From assembly GCA_022606425.2 (NCBI GenBank), contig JAHDVF020000448.1:85877-149876 (forward strand): a DNA stretch of 64,000 nucleotides. Reading direction: 5' to 3'. The position numbers and the translations under genes were made by a program. The notes below the pieces were generated by a model. That model had not been told where the DNA came from, searched no databases, and saw nothing but the letters and a program-made list of their open reading frames with translations. Below are positions 15,201 to 21,491 of the stretch, piece by piece (the first letter of the stretch is position 1; every line of letters starts with the position of its first letter). This DNA comes from Lepidostoma basale. Its lineage: Eukaryota; Arthropoda; Insecta; Trichoptera; Lepidostomatidae.

Positions 15201-18012
15201 AGGTCACTAAGACGTATGTGTGGTAGAATGACATACCACAGAATCTCAAATGCTGATATAAGAAAGGAATGTATTAACAAAATTATGAAAGGATCGCTGA
15301 TAAACGATTATAAACAAAATTATGAAAGGATCGCTGCGTTGGTTCGGACATATTGAGCGCATGGATGGAGAAAGAATGGTTAAGAAAGTATACGTTAATA
15401 ATGTAAATGGAGTACGGAGTCGAGGCAGACCGAGGAAAACAGGGCATGACCAAATTAATCAAATTTTAAAGGTCGGTCGTGTTAGAAGTCGGAAGAATCA
15501 ACGTGCGTGTATGACTCGCTGTATGATAGTGGAGGAAGCTAGAGAGGTGTGGCAGGATAGACTAGCGTGGCGGTTCATTCTCCCTGCTTACAGCGTGATG
15601 GTTTGTTGTTGTTAATAAAACTATTAAAAAACAAACTCTAAAAATGTAATCTTTGACTTCTTAGAATAAGAAACAATAAATAAATCGCATAATAATTTAA
15701 CATACACAACCTTTAAATTAAATTTGATTATGGTTATTGAAAAGCAGAATCGAAATGACCCCATAGTACATTAAACAAAATGAAAATAATATTCAGCAAT
15801 AATAAACTGAATTTGAAACATAGGCAAAGAATGTTGAAGTGTTATATAATATATGGTCTGTTCTGTTGTATGGTTCAAAAACTGCATACTATGAACCGGT
15901 TAGAGCCAATTGAAATGTGGCTACACCGAATAATGCTTTGTATACATAGACAGAGAGCTCATTGCAGCAGGAAATTGTTAAAATGTATTATGGTCTGTTG
16001 AATTTCCAATCTGGGTCACATCTTGTGTAAAGATGGATACAAGATCTTCCAACTTTTGCTAATGGACAAGATTGAAGGGCGATGGGTTCTTGGCCAAAGG
16101 CAAACAAATATCCTGGCTGCGTAATATTAAAAGACTGGACATGAATAAGGAGCGTGAAGGAGTTATTCCGGGCGGCGCAAGACAAGCCTTTGCAGAAGCG
16201 ATGGCTAACACCAGGGAAACCTGATATGGCACAAGAAGAAAAATAAACATTTAACCACCCTACCTATTTGAACATACATGATACGTTCACTTTGACTGTA
16301 CCATTCTACAATATCCCGTATCACGTACAGGCTTGAGAAAAAGTAATGTACCTAAAATGTACAAAGTTTTAGGGATACGCGCGTGTGCCATCAAAACTTG
16401 AGCACAAGTCTTCATAAATATGAGTTTTACAAGGGGCAGGCGAAGTGTGCGGCCGAGTATTTGACGTTTCGTAATTTAAAAAAATAAAATTAGTATATAA
16501 TTAAATTTCATTAATAAAAAACATGCTTGTTTTTTGCATGTTTCTCGGAAAATAACCCAAAGGTAGAGGGCGGTTAACGAGTAGAATATTGTGTTAGTGT
16601 ACAAGATTTTTTTTTATTCATCAGTACTACTACCAGTAACACTGAAAAATGTTATTGTATTGTTGTACTTTTTTCAAAACAACGGTACTTCATAAAACAA
16701 AATGAACTGCATTGTTTCTGTAAACTGTCTGGCACAAACAACAGAGGATTTTCATATATTTTATGTGTGTATTCAAAACAATATAAACTTGATAAACAGC
16801 AATCAGGACGGTACATTATTAGTAAACAAATAATTAAAAATAAAACATAATACAGTGTATAATCGCAGTAGAATTTTACAATTACAGAATAATAATTAAG
16901 GTTATTTGTTCGCAAAGGTAGAGGATTATCGTTAGGTCTAGGATAAAAAGTATAATACAAATAATTGCAGTTACTTATATAAAGGTATATCGCCATTAGT
17001 GAGATGCGTAACTATGCACATTAAATAATTTAAGAAATTACTGTTATTAAAATGTTTCCTATAAATTGAGTACGCCATTGCTGGTAAAAGCTGGTTCAAC
17101 TTACAAAAAGGGCATTCTAAATCCTATAAATTTAGTACGCCCGTTTCGTAAACCAAAGCAAAATTTCTTGATGTATGCAATCAGTAAAAGCCAAGTTTGA
17201 TTTTAAAATACATTTAAATGTTTTCATTCCTAGTTTTACAAACAAATTGTATCATATGGCGGTTTGACAGATCAATGAAATAAATCGCAAGAATCCACAT
17301 AAGTTAAATTACACATACAATATATATTTGAAGGTGTGAGGTATTGAAGCATCAAATTAATCCAATATCTTTCACATTCTTGAATTGGTTTGAATGAATT
17401 TTTATAAATGTAAGTATGCAAATAATTCGTGCCATCGAATATAATTAAAAATAATTAAGTATATTTTTAACCCCGGAAAAACTTTGTTTTGAAGTTACAC
17501 AAATACAACAATAATGTGAAATCGTGTGTATTGAAATTGTGCAAATTTCATTTTAACACAATATTAAACCTATGCAGCATTGTTATTACGGTAGATGATC
17601 ATTAGATCTACGTTAAAAAACTATTACAAAAGTTTTGATCACTTAGTTTGAAGAAGTTTTGAACTTTTCTAACTTTTATATCGGCCATTTTGTAAGTAAT
17701 TGTCAATCAAAAAGTTACGAACTACTTTGACAAGTGTCGCTGCCGAAGTGGGCATAATCTGCTGATAGTTACCTGATGCAGGGCTGTCAGACCGTCGGCG
17801 TTGGGGGTATTCACGTCAGCCCCCGATTGCACCAGCCGCAGCACCTCGTCCTTGTCTCCCGCAGCGCATGCCGCCAGAAATATACAATCCACGGAAAACC
17901 GAATGCGGCCAGAACCCTTCGGTTCGGATGATTCCTCGTTGGTTTCTGATTCTTCCCATCGTTTCAACTGTTCAGCTCGTTTGTATGTAGCCGAACACTT
18001 GAATTCAGACAT
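81..18012 (-). CDS. Mbs: Myosin phosphatase targeting subunit (MYPT1/2, PPP1R12 family), 14-exon model, 3' end outside the window
   Basis: This is the regulatory subunit that brings PP1 catalytic subunit to phosphorylated myosin light chain. The join, in transcript order, is 18012-17773, 13025-12776, 11471-11317, 10106-9951, 9399-9204, 6751-6581, 5296-5230, 5142-5077, 3913-3806, 2680-2440, 2354-2237, 1208-1096, 873-811 and 245-81. It sums to 2109 nt (703 codons) and every phase matches. What I see: the PP1-docking motif RIRF at residues 36-39, ankyrin repeats over about 45-285, the conserved VPPVRDEESE and RRSTQGVTL block (474-504), RRSTGV with Thr619 in exon 12, and a charged helical coiled-coil start in exon 14. 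From family knowledge, RRSTGV is the Rho-kinase site that inhibits the phosphatase. The C-terminal leucine zipper is absent only because the gene leaves the window. Large introns are filled with transposon remnants. The family call is very secure; the fly symbol is used by orthology. Confidence 0.93.
811..873 (-). CDS. Mbs: Mbs exon 13: short acidic exon
   Basis: A 63-nt exon of exactly 21 codons, EITPDQQSTDGAESGTESTE then Q. It has a TTGCAG acceptor, a GTATAT donor and phase 0 on both ends, so it can be skipped in frame. Confidence 0.75.
1096..1208 (-). CDS. Mbs: Mbs exon 12: Rho-kinase inhibitory phosphorylation site
   Basis: Residues 590-627. It contains IQRRRRPKRRSTGVVNVD. The RRSTGV core with Thr619 aligns with the Thr696 inhibitory site of human MYPT1, including the preceding RRRP-KRR. 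The acceptor is AACAG and the donor GAT/GTAAGT, phase 0. Confidence 0.92.
1297..2170 (+). mobile_element. hAT transposon remnant with transposase C-terminus
   Basis: The terminal inverted repeats are CAGTGTTTCCCAAC and its imperfect complement ending GTTGGGAAACCCTG. The flanks are a perfect 8-bp duplication atctaatc (1289-1296 and 2171-2178), the hallmark of hAT insertion. Inside, on the plus strand at about 1816-2030, are pieces of the hAT dimerisation domain: LLLSFPASY, a stop, VECGFS, later DLRLKLTKLVLRVKTL. These match the ZBED/hAT C-terminal block. The copy is dead (stops, large deletion). It lies in an Mbs intron. Confidence 0.85.
2237..2354 (-). CDS. Mbs: Mbs exon 11: acidic linker
   Basis: Residues 551-589 plus one base: EESRTGEREKEVENNG, then TVTIALPRATQLPSKN. 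The acceptor is TTAACAG and the donor AATG/GTATTT is weaker than average. The next exon completes the split codon and keeps the frame. Confidence 0.78.
2440..2680 (-). CDS. Mbs: Mbs exon 10: conserved VPPVRDEESE / RRSTQGVTL block
   Basis: Residues 471-550. It contains VPPVRDEESETQRKAHAKR then ETRRSTQGVTLDEIKSAEQ, one of the most strongly conserved segments of MYPT1/2 and a main anchor for the family call. The second half is acidic/Ser-rich. The donor is CCC/GTAAGT, phase 0. Confidence 0.93.
3806..3913 (-). CDS. Mbs: Mbs exon 9: Ser-rich linker
   Basis: A 108-nt exon encoding SVESVNEQSEISSKNAPAEA, then a TPSKISPGNIFKNFF segment. The acceptor is TTTAACAG, the donor TTCAA/GTAATG, and the phase is 2 in and out, so it is a skippable cassette. 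The split Lys codon joins to SFVPPVRDEE of exon 10. Confidence 0.75.
4203..5014. mobile_element. pogo/Tigger-like non-autonomous DNA transposon
   Basis: The termini CAGTAAAAGTCCGTTAATTCGAA and, inverted, CAGTAAAAGTCCATTAATTTGAA are flanked by TA on both sides. The interior has no intact transposase. It carries three CCAATCA motifs within 60 bp (about 4619-4680). It lies in the Mbs intron between exons 9 and 8. Confidence 0.75.
5077..5142 (-). CDS. Mbs: Mbs exon 8: short Ser/Pro exon
   Basis: A 66-nt exon encoding SPTQDKHKKENALPSNPSP then AR. The acceptor is TTTTACAG, the donor AAG/GTAAGA, and the phase is 2 on both sides. It is supported by phase continuity and linker-like composition; it could be alternatively spliced because skipping it keeps the frame. 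Confidence 0.75.
5230..5296 (-). CDS. Mbs: Mbs exon 7: short basic RRTQSCEI exon
   Basis: A 67-nt exon encoding KENPTDSEIILRRTQSCEIEK. It has a TTTCCAG acceptor and a GTAATT donor. Phase 1 in and phase 2 out fit both neighbours. The basic RRTQS motif resembles the RRTGS element of vertebrate MYPT1. It is too small to stand as an open frame by itself. Confidence 0.78.
5346..5580 (+). repeat. tRNA-derived SINE, copy 1
   Basis: The tRNA-like head has a B box GGTTCGATTCC at about 5399-5409. It is followed by the family body (GTGTGATTGTCACACTGTCT, the GTGACAATAAAATGGC core) and a 3' end GTAAAGAGCAATTCAACAAAATAA. The A box is degraded (GTAGCAGAGTGG). It lies in an Mbs intron. Confidence 0.8.
6230..6500 (+). 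mobile_element. LINE family A, internally deleted copy
   Basis: Translation gives DCLLYTDDAVLVADSAD, the YxDD catalytic box of a non-LTR reverse transcriptase with Tyr-Thr-Asp-Asp. It then jumps to the family 3' end (RRACVNVEEAREVCQDRLVW, CTGCCTACCCCTGCGGG) and a GTTT-rich tail. The sequence between is deleted. It is in an Mbs intron. Confidence 0.75.
6581..6751 (-). CDS. Mbs: Mbs exon 6: Pro/Ser-rich linker
   Basis: Residues 333-389 plus one base. The carried G completes GAA, giving EKKNAVNSNSHS, then Pro/Ser-rich text with PLSPSETPPTDDEPSWRFSS. The DEPSWR string resembles the conserved Ser/Trp block of MYPTs. The donor is TCAA/GTAAGC. Confidence 0.85.
6954..8272 (-). mobile_element. mariner-family transposon with broken transposase
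   Basis: A 1319-bp element with TA on each side and inverted ends (GTCTGTTCAAAAAGTATCGCG on the left, GTCTGTTCAAAACGTATCGCG from the right). It sits in the Mbs intron between exons 6 and 5. Its length is typical of a complete mariner. Confidence 0.9.
7050..8111 (-). pseudogene. mariner transposase, frameshifted
   Basis: Minus-strand fragments in three frames. The N-terminal helix-turn-helix region is at 8111-7614, with NVYRWYKMFSEGREDMNDEE and AGRPSTSTTDE. The catalytic part is at 7501-7262 (FFDCRGVVHHEFLP, HHDNAPAHTS), and 7262-7050 has YSPDLAPCDFFLFPKLK. The three Asp motifs DCRG, HDNAPAH and SPDLAPCD define the mariner D,D34D catalytic core. Frame breaks lie near 7510-7614 and near 7262. 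The ORFs seen on the plus strand here are shadows. Confidence 0.88.
8518..8720 (+). repeat. Partial relative of the TTAA MITE
   Basis: It starts TTAACCGCCCTACCTATACG, like the MITE termini, and shares the ACGTGATACGT motif, then diverges. It includes several CGTACG-type motifs and a second CGCCCTACGCATACG at about 8662. I could not find a right TTAA end, so it is a truncated or different subfamily. Confidence 0.5.
9204..9399 (-). CDS. Mbs: Mbs exon 5: last ankyrin repeat and start of the disordered region
   Basis: Residues 268-332 plus one base. It opens GQTCFDIALSNMTDHLEDL, the end of the ankyrin domain, then becomes a Lys/Asn-rich low-complexity linker. The donor is GTAAGG (phase 1). Confidence 0.9.
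9951..10106 (-). CDS. Mbs: Mbs exon 4: ankyrin repeats
   Basis: Residues 216-267, exactly 52 codons. It contains DLDGWTPLHASAHWGQQEA, which matches the MYPT repeat with the His-Trp-Gly turn. The donor is GTGAGT and both ends are phase 0. Confidence 0.93.
10175..10290 (+). repeat. Short tail-sharing repeat (SINE-like), copy 1
   Basis: It reads CTCGTGGGGCGAAAAGAGAA, then the GTGCCACATCGGTTAAAGTG element, then the LINE family A-type tail (TCTGCCTACCCATTCGGTGA, GGCGTAATGGTTAGTTA). The 5' head seen in the 39165 and 57090 copies is missing. Confidence 0.7.
10440..11215 (+). mobile_element. LINE family B reverse transcriptase fragment
   Basis: The frame-broken C-terminal part of a non-LTR reverse transcriptase. 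It shows KKLNDTFKKVGLKINLTKTK, then YIYLRPKIQLGRDNQT, RRVGLSWAAFKNL, and near the end KRGVGRPQMRWRDDI. The 3' end reaches the ATASAAQ-like tail near 11200. The intron between Mbs exons 4 and 3 holds it. Confidence 0.8.
11317..11471 (-). CDS. Mbs: Mbs exon 3: inter-repeat linker and ankyrin repeat
   Basis: Residues 164-215. It carries the KARSEEERLLMEL linker helix found between the two ankyrin groups of MYPT proteins, then TGATPLHVAAAKGYVK. The acceptor TTCAG leaves GT to complete a Gly codon, and the donor is AAG/GTACAA. Confidence 0.92.
12597..12732 (+). mobile_element. LINE family A, 5'-truncated tail with 10-bp target duplication
   Basis: A 136-bp piece of the family A 3' end (TRCMNVEEAREV-type coding remnant, then CTGCCTACCCCTGCGGGGAA and a GTT repeat tail). 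It is flanked by a perfect direct repeat gttggataaa at 12587-12596 and 12733-12742. It sits in Mbs intron 2 next to the exon 2 donor. Confidence 0.85.
12776..13025 (-). CDS. Mbs: Mbs exon 2: ankyrin repeats 2-3
   Basis: Residues 81-163 plus one base. It begins ACIDDKLDIVEYL, continuing the repeat cut in exon 1, and contains DNEGWTPLHATASCG, the classic ankyrin TPLH signature. The acceptor is TGTCCACAG and the donor CAAG/GTAATT (phase 1). A LINE tail lies only about 40 bp downstream of the donor (12597-12732). Confidence 0.93.
13745..13985 (+). repeat. tRNA-derived SINE, copy 2
   Basis: Same family and orientation as the copies at 5346, 18775 and 32485. The head reads TCGTGGCCGACTGGTTAGTG, and the B box is damaged (GGTTCAATTTC). 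The body and 3' end are nearly full length, ending CAACAAAATGATAATAATA. It is in Mbs intron 1. Confidence 0.8.
14347..14391. repeat. Near-perfect hairpin
   Basis: AATTATGAACTCCATG is followed within five bases by CATGGAGTTTATAATT, a 17-bp stem with one mismatch. It is in Mbs intron 1, in otherwise simple AT-rich sequence. Confidence 0.7.
15098..15615 (+). mobile_element. LINE family A 3' fragment
   Basis: It runs from VLVPTLMYGS through INAVEMRSLRRMCGRMTYHR to MKGSLRWFGHIERMDGERMV, RSRGRPRKTGHDQINQILKV and the GTT tail. A 25-bp segment (ACAAAATTATGAAAGGATCG core) is duplicated at about 15278-15302 and 15314-15335. It is in Mbs intron 1. Confidence 0.82.
15780..16245 (+). mobile_element. LINE family C reverse transcriptase C-terminal fragment
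   Basis: Remnants LKHRQRMLKCYIIYGLF, RLEPIEMWLHRIMLC and ISNLGHILCKDGYKI match the EMWCYRR/LGHI block at the end of non-LTR reverse transcriptases. It ends CGCAAGACAAGCCTTTGCAG then ATGGCACAAGAAGAA. The 29490-29610 segment is the same 3' end on the other strand. Confidence 0.75.
16251..16577 (+). mobile_element. TTAA-flanked MITE (piggyBac-like), copy 1
   Basis: TTAA stands at both ends (16251-16254, 16574-16577), with inverted ends CCACCCTACCT and, from the right, CCGCCCTCTACCT. The length is 327 bp including both TTAA. The interior has no ORF. A second copy of identical length lies at 35670-35996 in the opposite orientation. Confidence 0.85.
17773..18012 (-). CDS. Mbs: Mbs exon 1: start codon, PP1-docking motif, first ankyrin repeat
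   Basis: Residues 1-80, phase 0 at the donor (GTAACT). The ATG at 18012-18010 is chosen because the conserved N-terminal block AEQLKRWEESET and the docking motif RIRF (36-39) follow it directly, as in vertebrate MYPT1. The first ankyrin helix begins at IFLAACAAGDKDEVLRL and the exon ends in LTALHQ. Confidence 0.93.
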
Positions 18013-18166
18013 TATACAACACCCCTACCTACATGCGACAGAACTAAATTCACAATGATACACCAGGCACCAGGCCCACTTGAACCAAAGCCACCGCCGG
18101 ACACTCAAGGTAGTAAAAACGAAAGGTCGTCTTTTATGGGCGTATACCTCTCGAAATTTTTAGATG

Positions 18167-18174
18167 TGACGTCA
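18167..18174. promoter_or_regulatory. Consensus CRE palindrome TGACGTCA upstream of Mbs
   Basis: A perfect TGACGTCA, 155 bp upstream of the Mbs ATG, within ATGTGACGTCAC. This is the full CREB/ATF consensus. A second identical core stands at 19206-19213. Function as a promoter element is inferred from position only. Confidence 0.5.
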
Positions 18175-18354
18175 CCTAAAGATTTTTTTTACTAAATCCA
18201 ATTGCTTTGCGTCTTGCGCCAGCAACGTCTTTTTTCTATGCAAAGTTGATTTCAAAAGATACAAGTAAAAATCTTACACGCACTTTTTTAATTCTTCTTA
18301 GTTTAGATCGTATGATCTGTTCATGACAGTAAGCTGTCCTGGAATGATGATGAT

Positions 18355-18610
18355 GATGTCCATCTTTTCGGCTGCCTTCCTGGTATTCTCTTGCTGCTGG
18401 GGTTTGCAATGTCAATTATTGCAATTCGTGTATCCCCCATGCGGTCAACATTGCTTCTAGGGTTTTCTTCTTAAACATTTTTCCAATCAATGTTTTCTCC
18501 ATACGGTCCACATGATTTTCCAAATACGCCTTCTGCTTCTTCCCCATCTTACTATGTCCTCAACACCACAAAATGACCTTATTGTCTCGTTTTTGATCCG
18601 AACTCTCGAA
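18355..18610 (-). mobile_element. LINE remnant, minus strand
   Basis: The reverse complement gives degraded reverse-transcriptase 3' coding text (RIWKIMWTVWRKH, MGKKQKAYLENHVDRMEK in alternate frames). It ends in a TCATCATCATC-type tail at 18345-18355. Family C-like, but the assignment is uncertain. Confidence 0.5.
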
Positions 18611-18774
18611 ATAAACATAAAGTAAGGTCTGTGATATTAAAAATATGTTATGAAATCCATTAATATGTGAAATGAAATTTTTGCTAAACCTCTAGTAATA
18701 TTTACAAATATTTGTGTATTGTTTAATAATTTGAAAATGTGTTAAATGGTGTCAATTAACAAAAATTTCTATAT

Positions 18775-18965
18775 ACGACCTTCGTGGCTGAGTGGTAAGA
18801 GCTCTGACTTCCATTCCGAAGGTTCCGGGTTCGATCCCCGGCGATGGCAGTGTGATTGTCACACTGTCTTTGGTCTGGTGTAGAATTCTCGTGACAATAA
18901 AATGGCGATAGATTGGCTACCTATCACATGTCATAAGAATCAATATAATAGCTAAAAAATAAATG
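18775..18965 (+). repeat. tRNA-derived SINE, copy 3 (3'-truncated)
   Basis: This has the best-preserved head: A box TGGCTGAGTGGTAAGAG and B box GGTTCGATCCC. The body runs to AATCAATATAATAGCT and then stops before the GTAAAGAGCGATTCAAC end. It lies in the Mbs/MFSD6 intergenic region. Confidence 0.82.
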
Positions 18966-19205
18966 TATACAGTAATTGGGTTCAGACGACCTGTTGTATG
19001 CAAAAAAAAAAAAAAAAGTCAAAAGACGCCTCAAACTCAAAAGAAGAATAATCGAATTTTGCCATTAAAGTAACGTAATTTAAATTTGTGAATATAGAGT
19101 ATTGCTGTTTTTGGAAAAGAAAGACTGACAATTTTCGATTTACAAATATTTTTGGGTGAGTTCTGATCACATTAGCGTTAACAGAAAAAAACATTGTATT
19201 TAATG

Positions 19206-19213
19206 TGACGTCA
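19206..19213. promoter_or_regulatory. Second CRE palindrome TGACGTCA
   Basis: The same 12-base context ATGTGACGTCAC as at 18167. It lies between the divergent Mbs and MFSD6-like genes. Confidence 0.4.
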
Positions 19214-19679
19214 CATATTTAAAATCAGTCACAATATTATAACATTTTAAGATTACCTTTGATGCTATTCATATTGTCTAATATTACTGAAAGGGCGCAC
19301 ATACGGTACTATTAATTTATCAACTAAATAAAATCGCGGTGTACACCGAACATCATTTTGTCAGTAAGTAGCTTTCCGACACGGGGTGAAACATGACGAT
19401 TAGTCGTATCTCACTCCATATCTCGAAGCACTCTCTCACAACGTATTGCCCAGTGTTTATTCGCTAATGTGATTATTATTCGATCTCTAAGATGCTCCGG
19501 GAGGTATAGTGATATGAGATTGAAACCAATATTTGCTATTTACACTTATATTTAAATACAAACATACAAAAACAAATAAACAAGATCACTTATAAACTAA
19601 AGATGACTTACTTCTATTCGTTGGCCAACGACTTAAAACTAATCCGTCACTGAAACAGCACTAACGACGATCTGCGAAG

Positions 19680-20060
19680 TCGGCGAGCTAGGCAGCACAT
19701 GGTGTCCGCACCACGAGGACGGGCGAGGAGCGGTCTGGTCTCATTCGCTGAGACAGCCGTGGCCAGCATCAGGTCCCAATGATGATGAGCTGACGCCATG
19801 CGGCGATATCGCGATCTTTTTCGGATTCACTTCCCGGCGTTCGGTATAACACTTCGCGATCTTTTGAGACTATTGCCCCCGGCGCGTGGCCGGGGCGGAG
19901 ACACTTCTTCTACCGAGGGCGGAGGCGGACTGGGGCCGAGAGCTGCCCGGAACTCTGCAGGGCGGAGGGTTGGATCATCCCCTCTCAAGTGTGGCCACTC
20001 TCGAAAATTGGGCCCGGCAGTACCTAACTGCTTTGCGGTACCGGGCAGAACGCTATTATT
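19680..20060. other. GC-rich, CpG-rich island
   Basis: A sharp compositional break in a genome of about one-third GC: strings such as GGCGCGTGGCCGGGGCGGAG and many CG dinucleotides. Both strands are open for about 80-100 codons (plus 19798-20097; minus 20066-19827) but neither product resembles a protein. CGCGATCTTTT is repeated at about 19809 and 19856. It could be a gene-associated CpG-rich promoter or the 5' region of an unrecognised retroelement. Confidence 0.55.
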
Positions 20061-20554
20061 TTTCACTCACTTATTGTTTTTAAAATGTCTTTCATAATCT
20101 TATCACTAATTAAAATTAAACTTAACTAAGATCAAACAAGCCTCCAGAGAGAAAACGCCTTTTCGGTCGTGTAAAACTTGTCTAGTGCAACCTCACCTAT
20201 TATGCCATGAAACATGGCTATATCAATTTCTTCAAAGAATGCTTATAAACGAAATAATATTTTAAACCAACATTTTATTTTTGACAAAAATGATTGATTA
20301 TGTGTAATAAAATAAAATACTAAAAGAGATTTTATTTTTACTTTTCTATTGTGTTTTATCATATGTAATAAAAAAAACATTATTATTTAGATTTTAATAA
20401 AAGTATAACTTAATGAACTCAACTTCGTCTTATTAAATGGTTATATTACATACGGTATTGATAGAAGGTTGATTTAGGAATTTAATTATAAGGACTTCCC
20501 AATATAAGACTCCAGATAAACAAAAAATCAAACCTTCATGCCACCGCCGTTAGC

Positions 20555-20720
20555 CTGAAAGCGTAGACATAATTGACCGCCATACACCTCTCTAGATTCC
20601 TCTACACAGCGAGTCATATACGCACGTCGATTCTTCCGACTTCTGATATGGCCGATCTTTAACATTTCATTATATCATGCAACGTATTCCTTGGACTTCC
20701 TTGACTCCTTTTTCCATTCA
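20555..20720 (-). mobile_element. LINE family A tail, minus strand
   Basis: The reverse complement contains the family A 3' coding remnant (RKNRRAYMTRCVEESR-like) with degraded CTGCCTACC tail text. It is intergenic, about 700 bp upstream of the MFSD6-like start codon. Confidence 0.6.
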
Positions 20721-21427
20721 CACTGCAATGTAAATATATCAACAATGTTTATAAGATGAATATATAATAACCATGAATGATATAAAGTAGTCAACATTGA
20801 CTTAAAAGCATCTGTATTTTAAAAACATTACAATGAAATAGTAAAAAAACTTGTATGTGTTTAAAAAAATATGAAAGTTAAATGAATATCGTGCGTAAAT
20901 ATTAAAAATCTATTCTATCGAATGTCGCCAAGATATGTTATAATCTATTAAGAATATATATCGTTACATTTCAGGTCTGGATTATAAAGAATATATTTAA
21001 AGAAAATCAACTATTTTTTAATTATTAATGATTAAATAAGAACTTCAATCTGTAAAAATATTGTCTATGACAATCAAGATCCATTCCATTCGTATGATTT
21101 TATCTATGCGTTGTCTCTGGTACTCCACCGCTCAAATCAAATTAAAAAGGGATGTCATGAATGTAGAGGTGCAATGTTGGGTTATGTTTTGTTATCTTCG
21201 CTATCATTCCTACCATTAAGTTTTTGACGGCCTGAATCATAGTACTAAGTGAATTTTTTTAGACAGGTGTACACTTGGTGTTATTTTGTTAACTAGTTAT
21301 AATTGTGCTTTTGTTTAAAGCATTATAATTTTAATTGGAAAGTGAACTTTAATTGCTCAATTATAAAATACGTAAAGTAGCTATAATTCTATAAATTGTG
21401 TAAATAACATTTGTAATAATAGCGAAA

Positions 21428-21491
21428 ATGGATTTCTCAATCGATAAACACATGCTGCCCATGAAAGGACATTTCTTCTTGTATAATGCGG
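21428..21491 (+). CDS. MFSD6-like exon 1: start codon and head of helix 1
   Basis: 21 codons plus one base. The ATG at 21428 has context AAAATGG and leads into LPMKGHFFLYNAG, the family's N-terminal motif. The donor is GCGG/GTATGT (phase 1). Confidence 0.88.

Larger units (their letters stand above)
18013..21427. other. Divergent intergenic region between Mbs and the MFSD6-like gene
   Basis: Both genes fire outward from here. It holds two TGACGTCA sites, a minus-strand LINE family C remnant (18355-18610), a SINE (18775-18965), a GC-rich island (19680-20060) and a minus-strand LINE family A tail (20555-20720). I see no coding exon. The 5' untranslated exons of both genes must start here, but the start sites cannot be fixed from sequence. 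Confidence 0.6.

Noticed and set aside
18775..18850. tRNA gene at the SINE heads (A and B boxes present)
   Set aside because: No acceptor stem pairing or anticodon arm follows; the boxes lead into the same non-tRNA body in all four copies, so these are SINE promoters.
19798..20097. Arg/Gly/Pro-rich frame in the GC-rich island
   Set aside because: Open frames on both strands are expected in GC-rich DNA; no homology or splice support.
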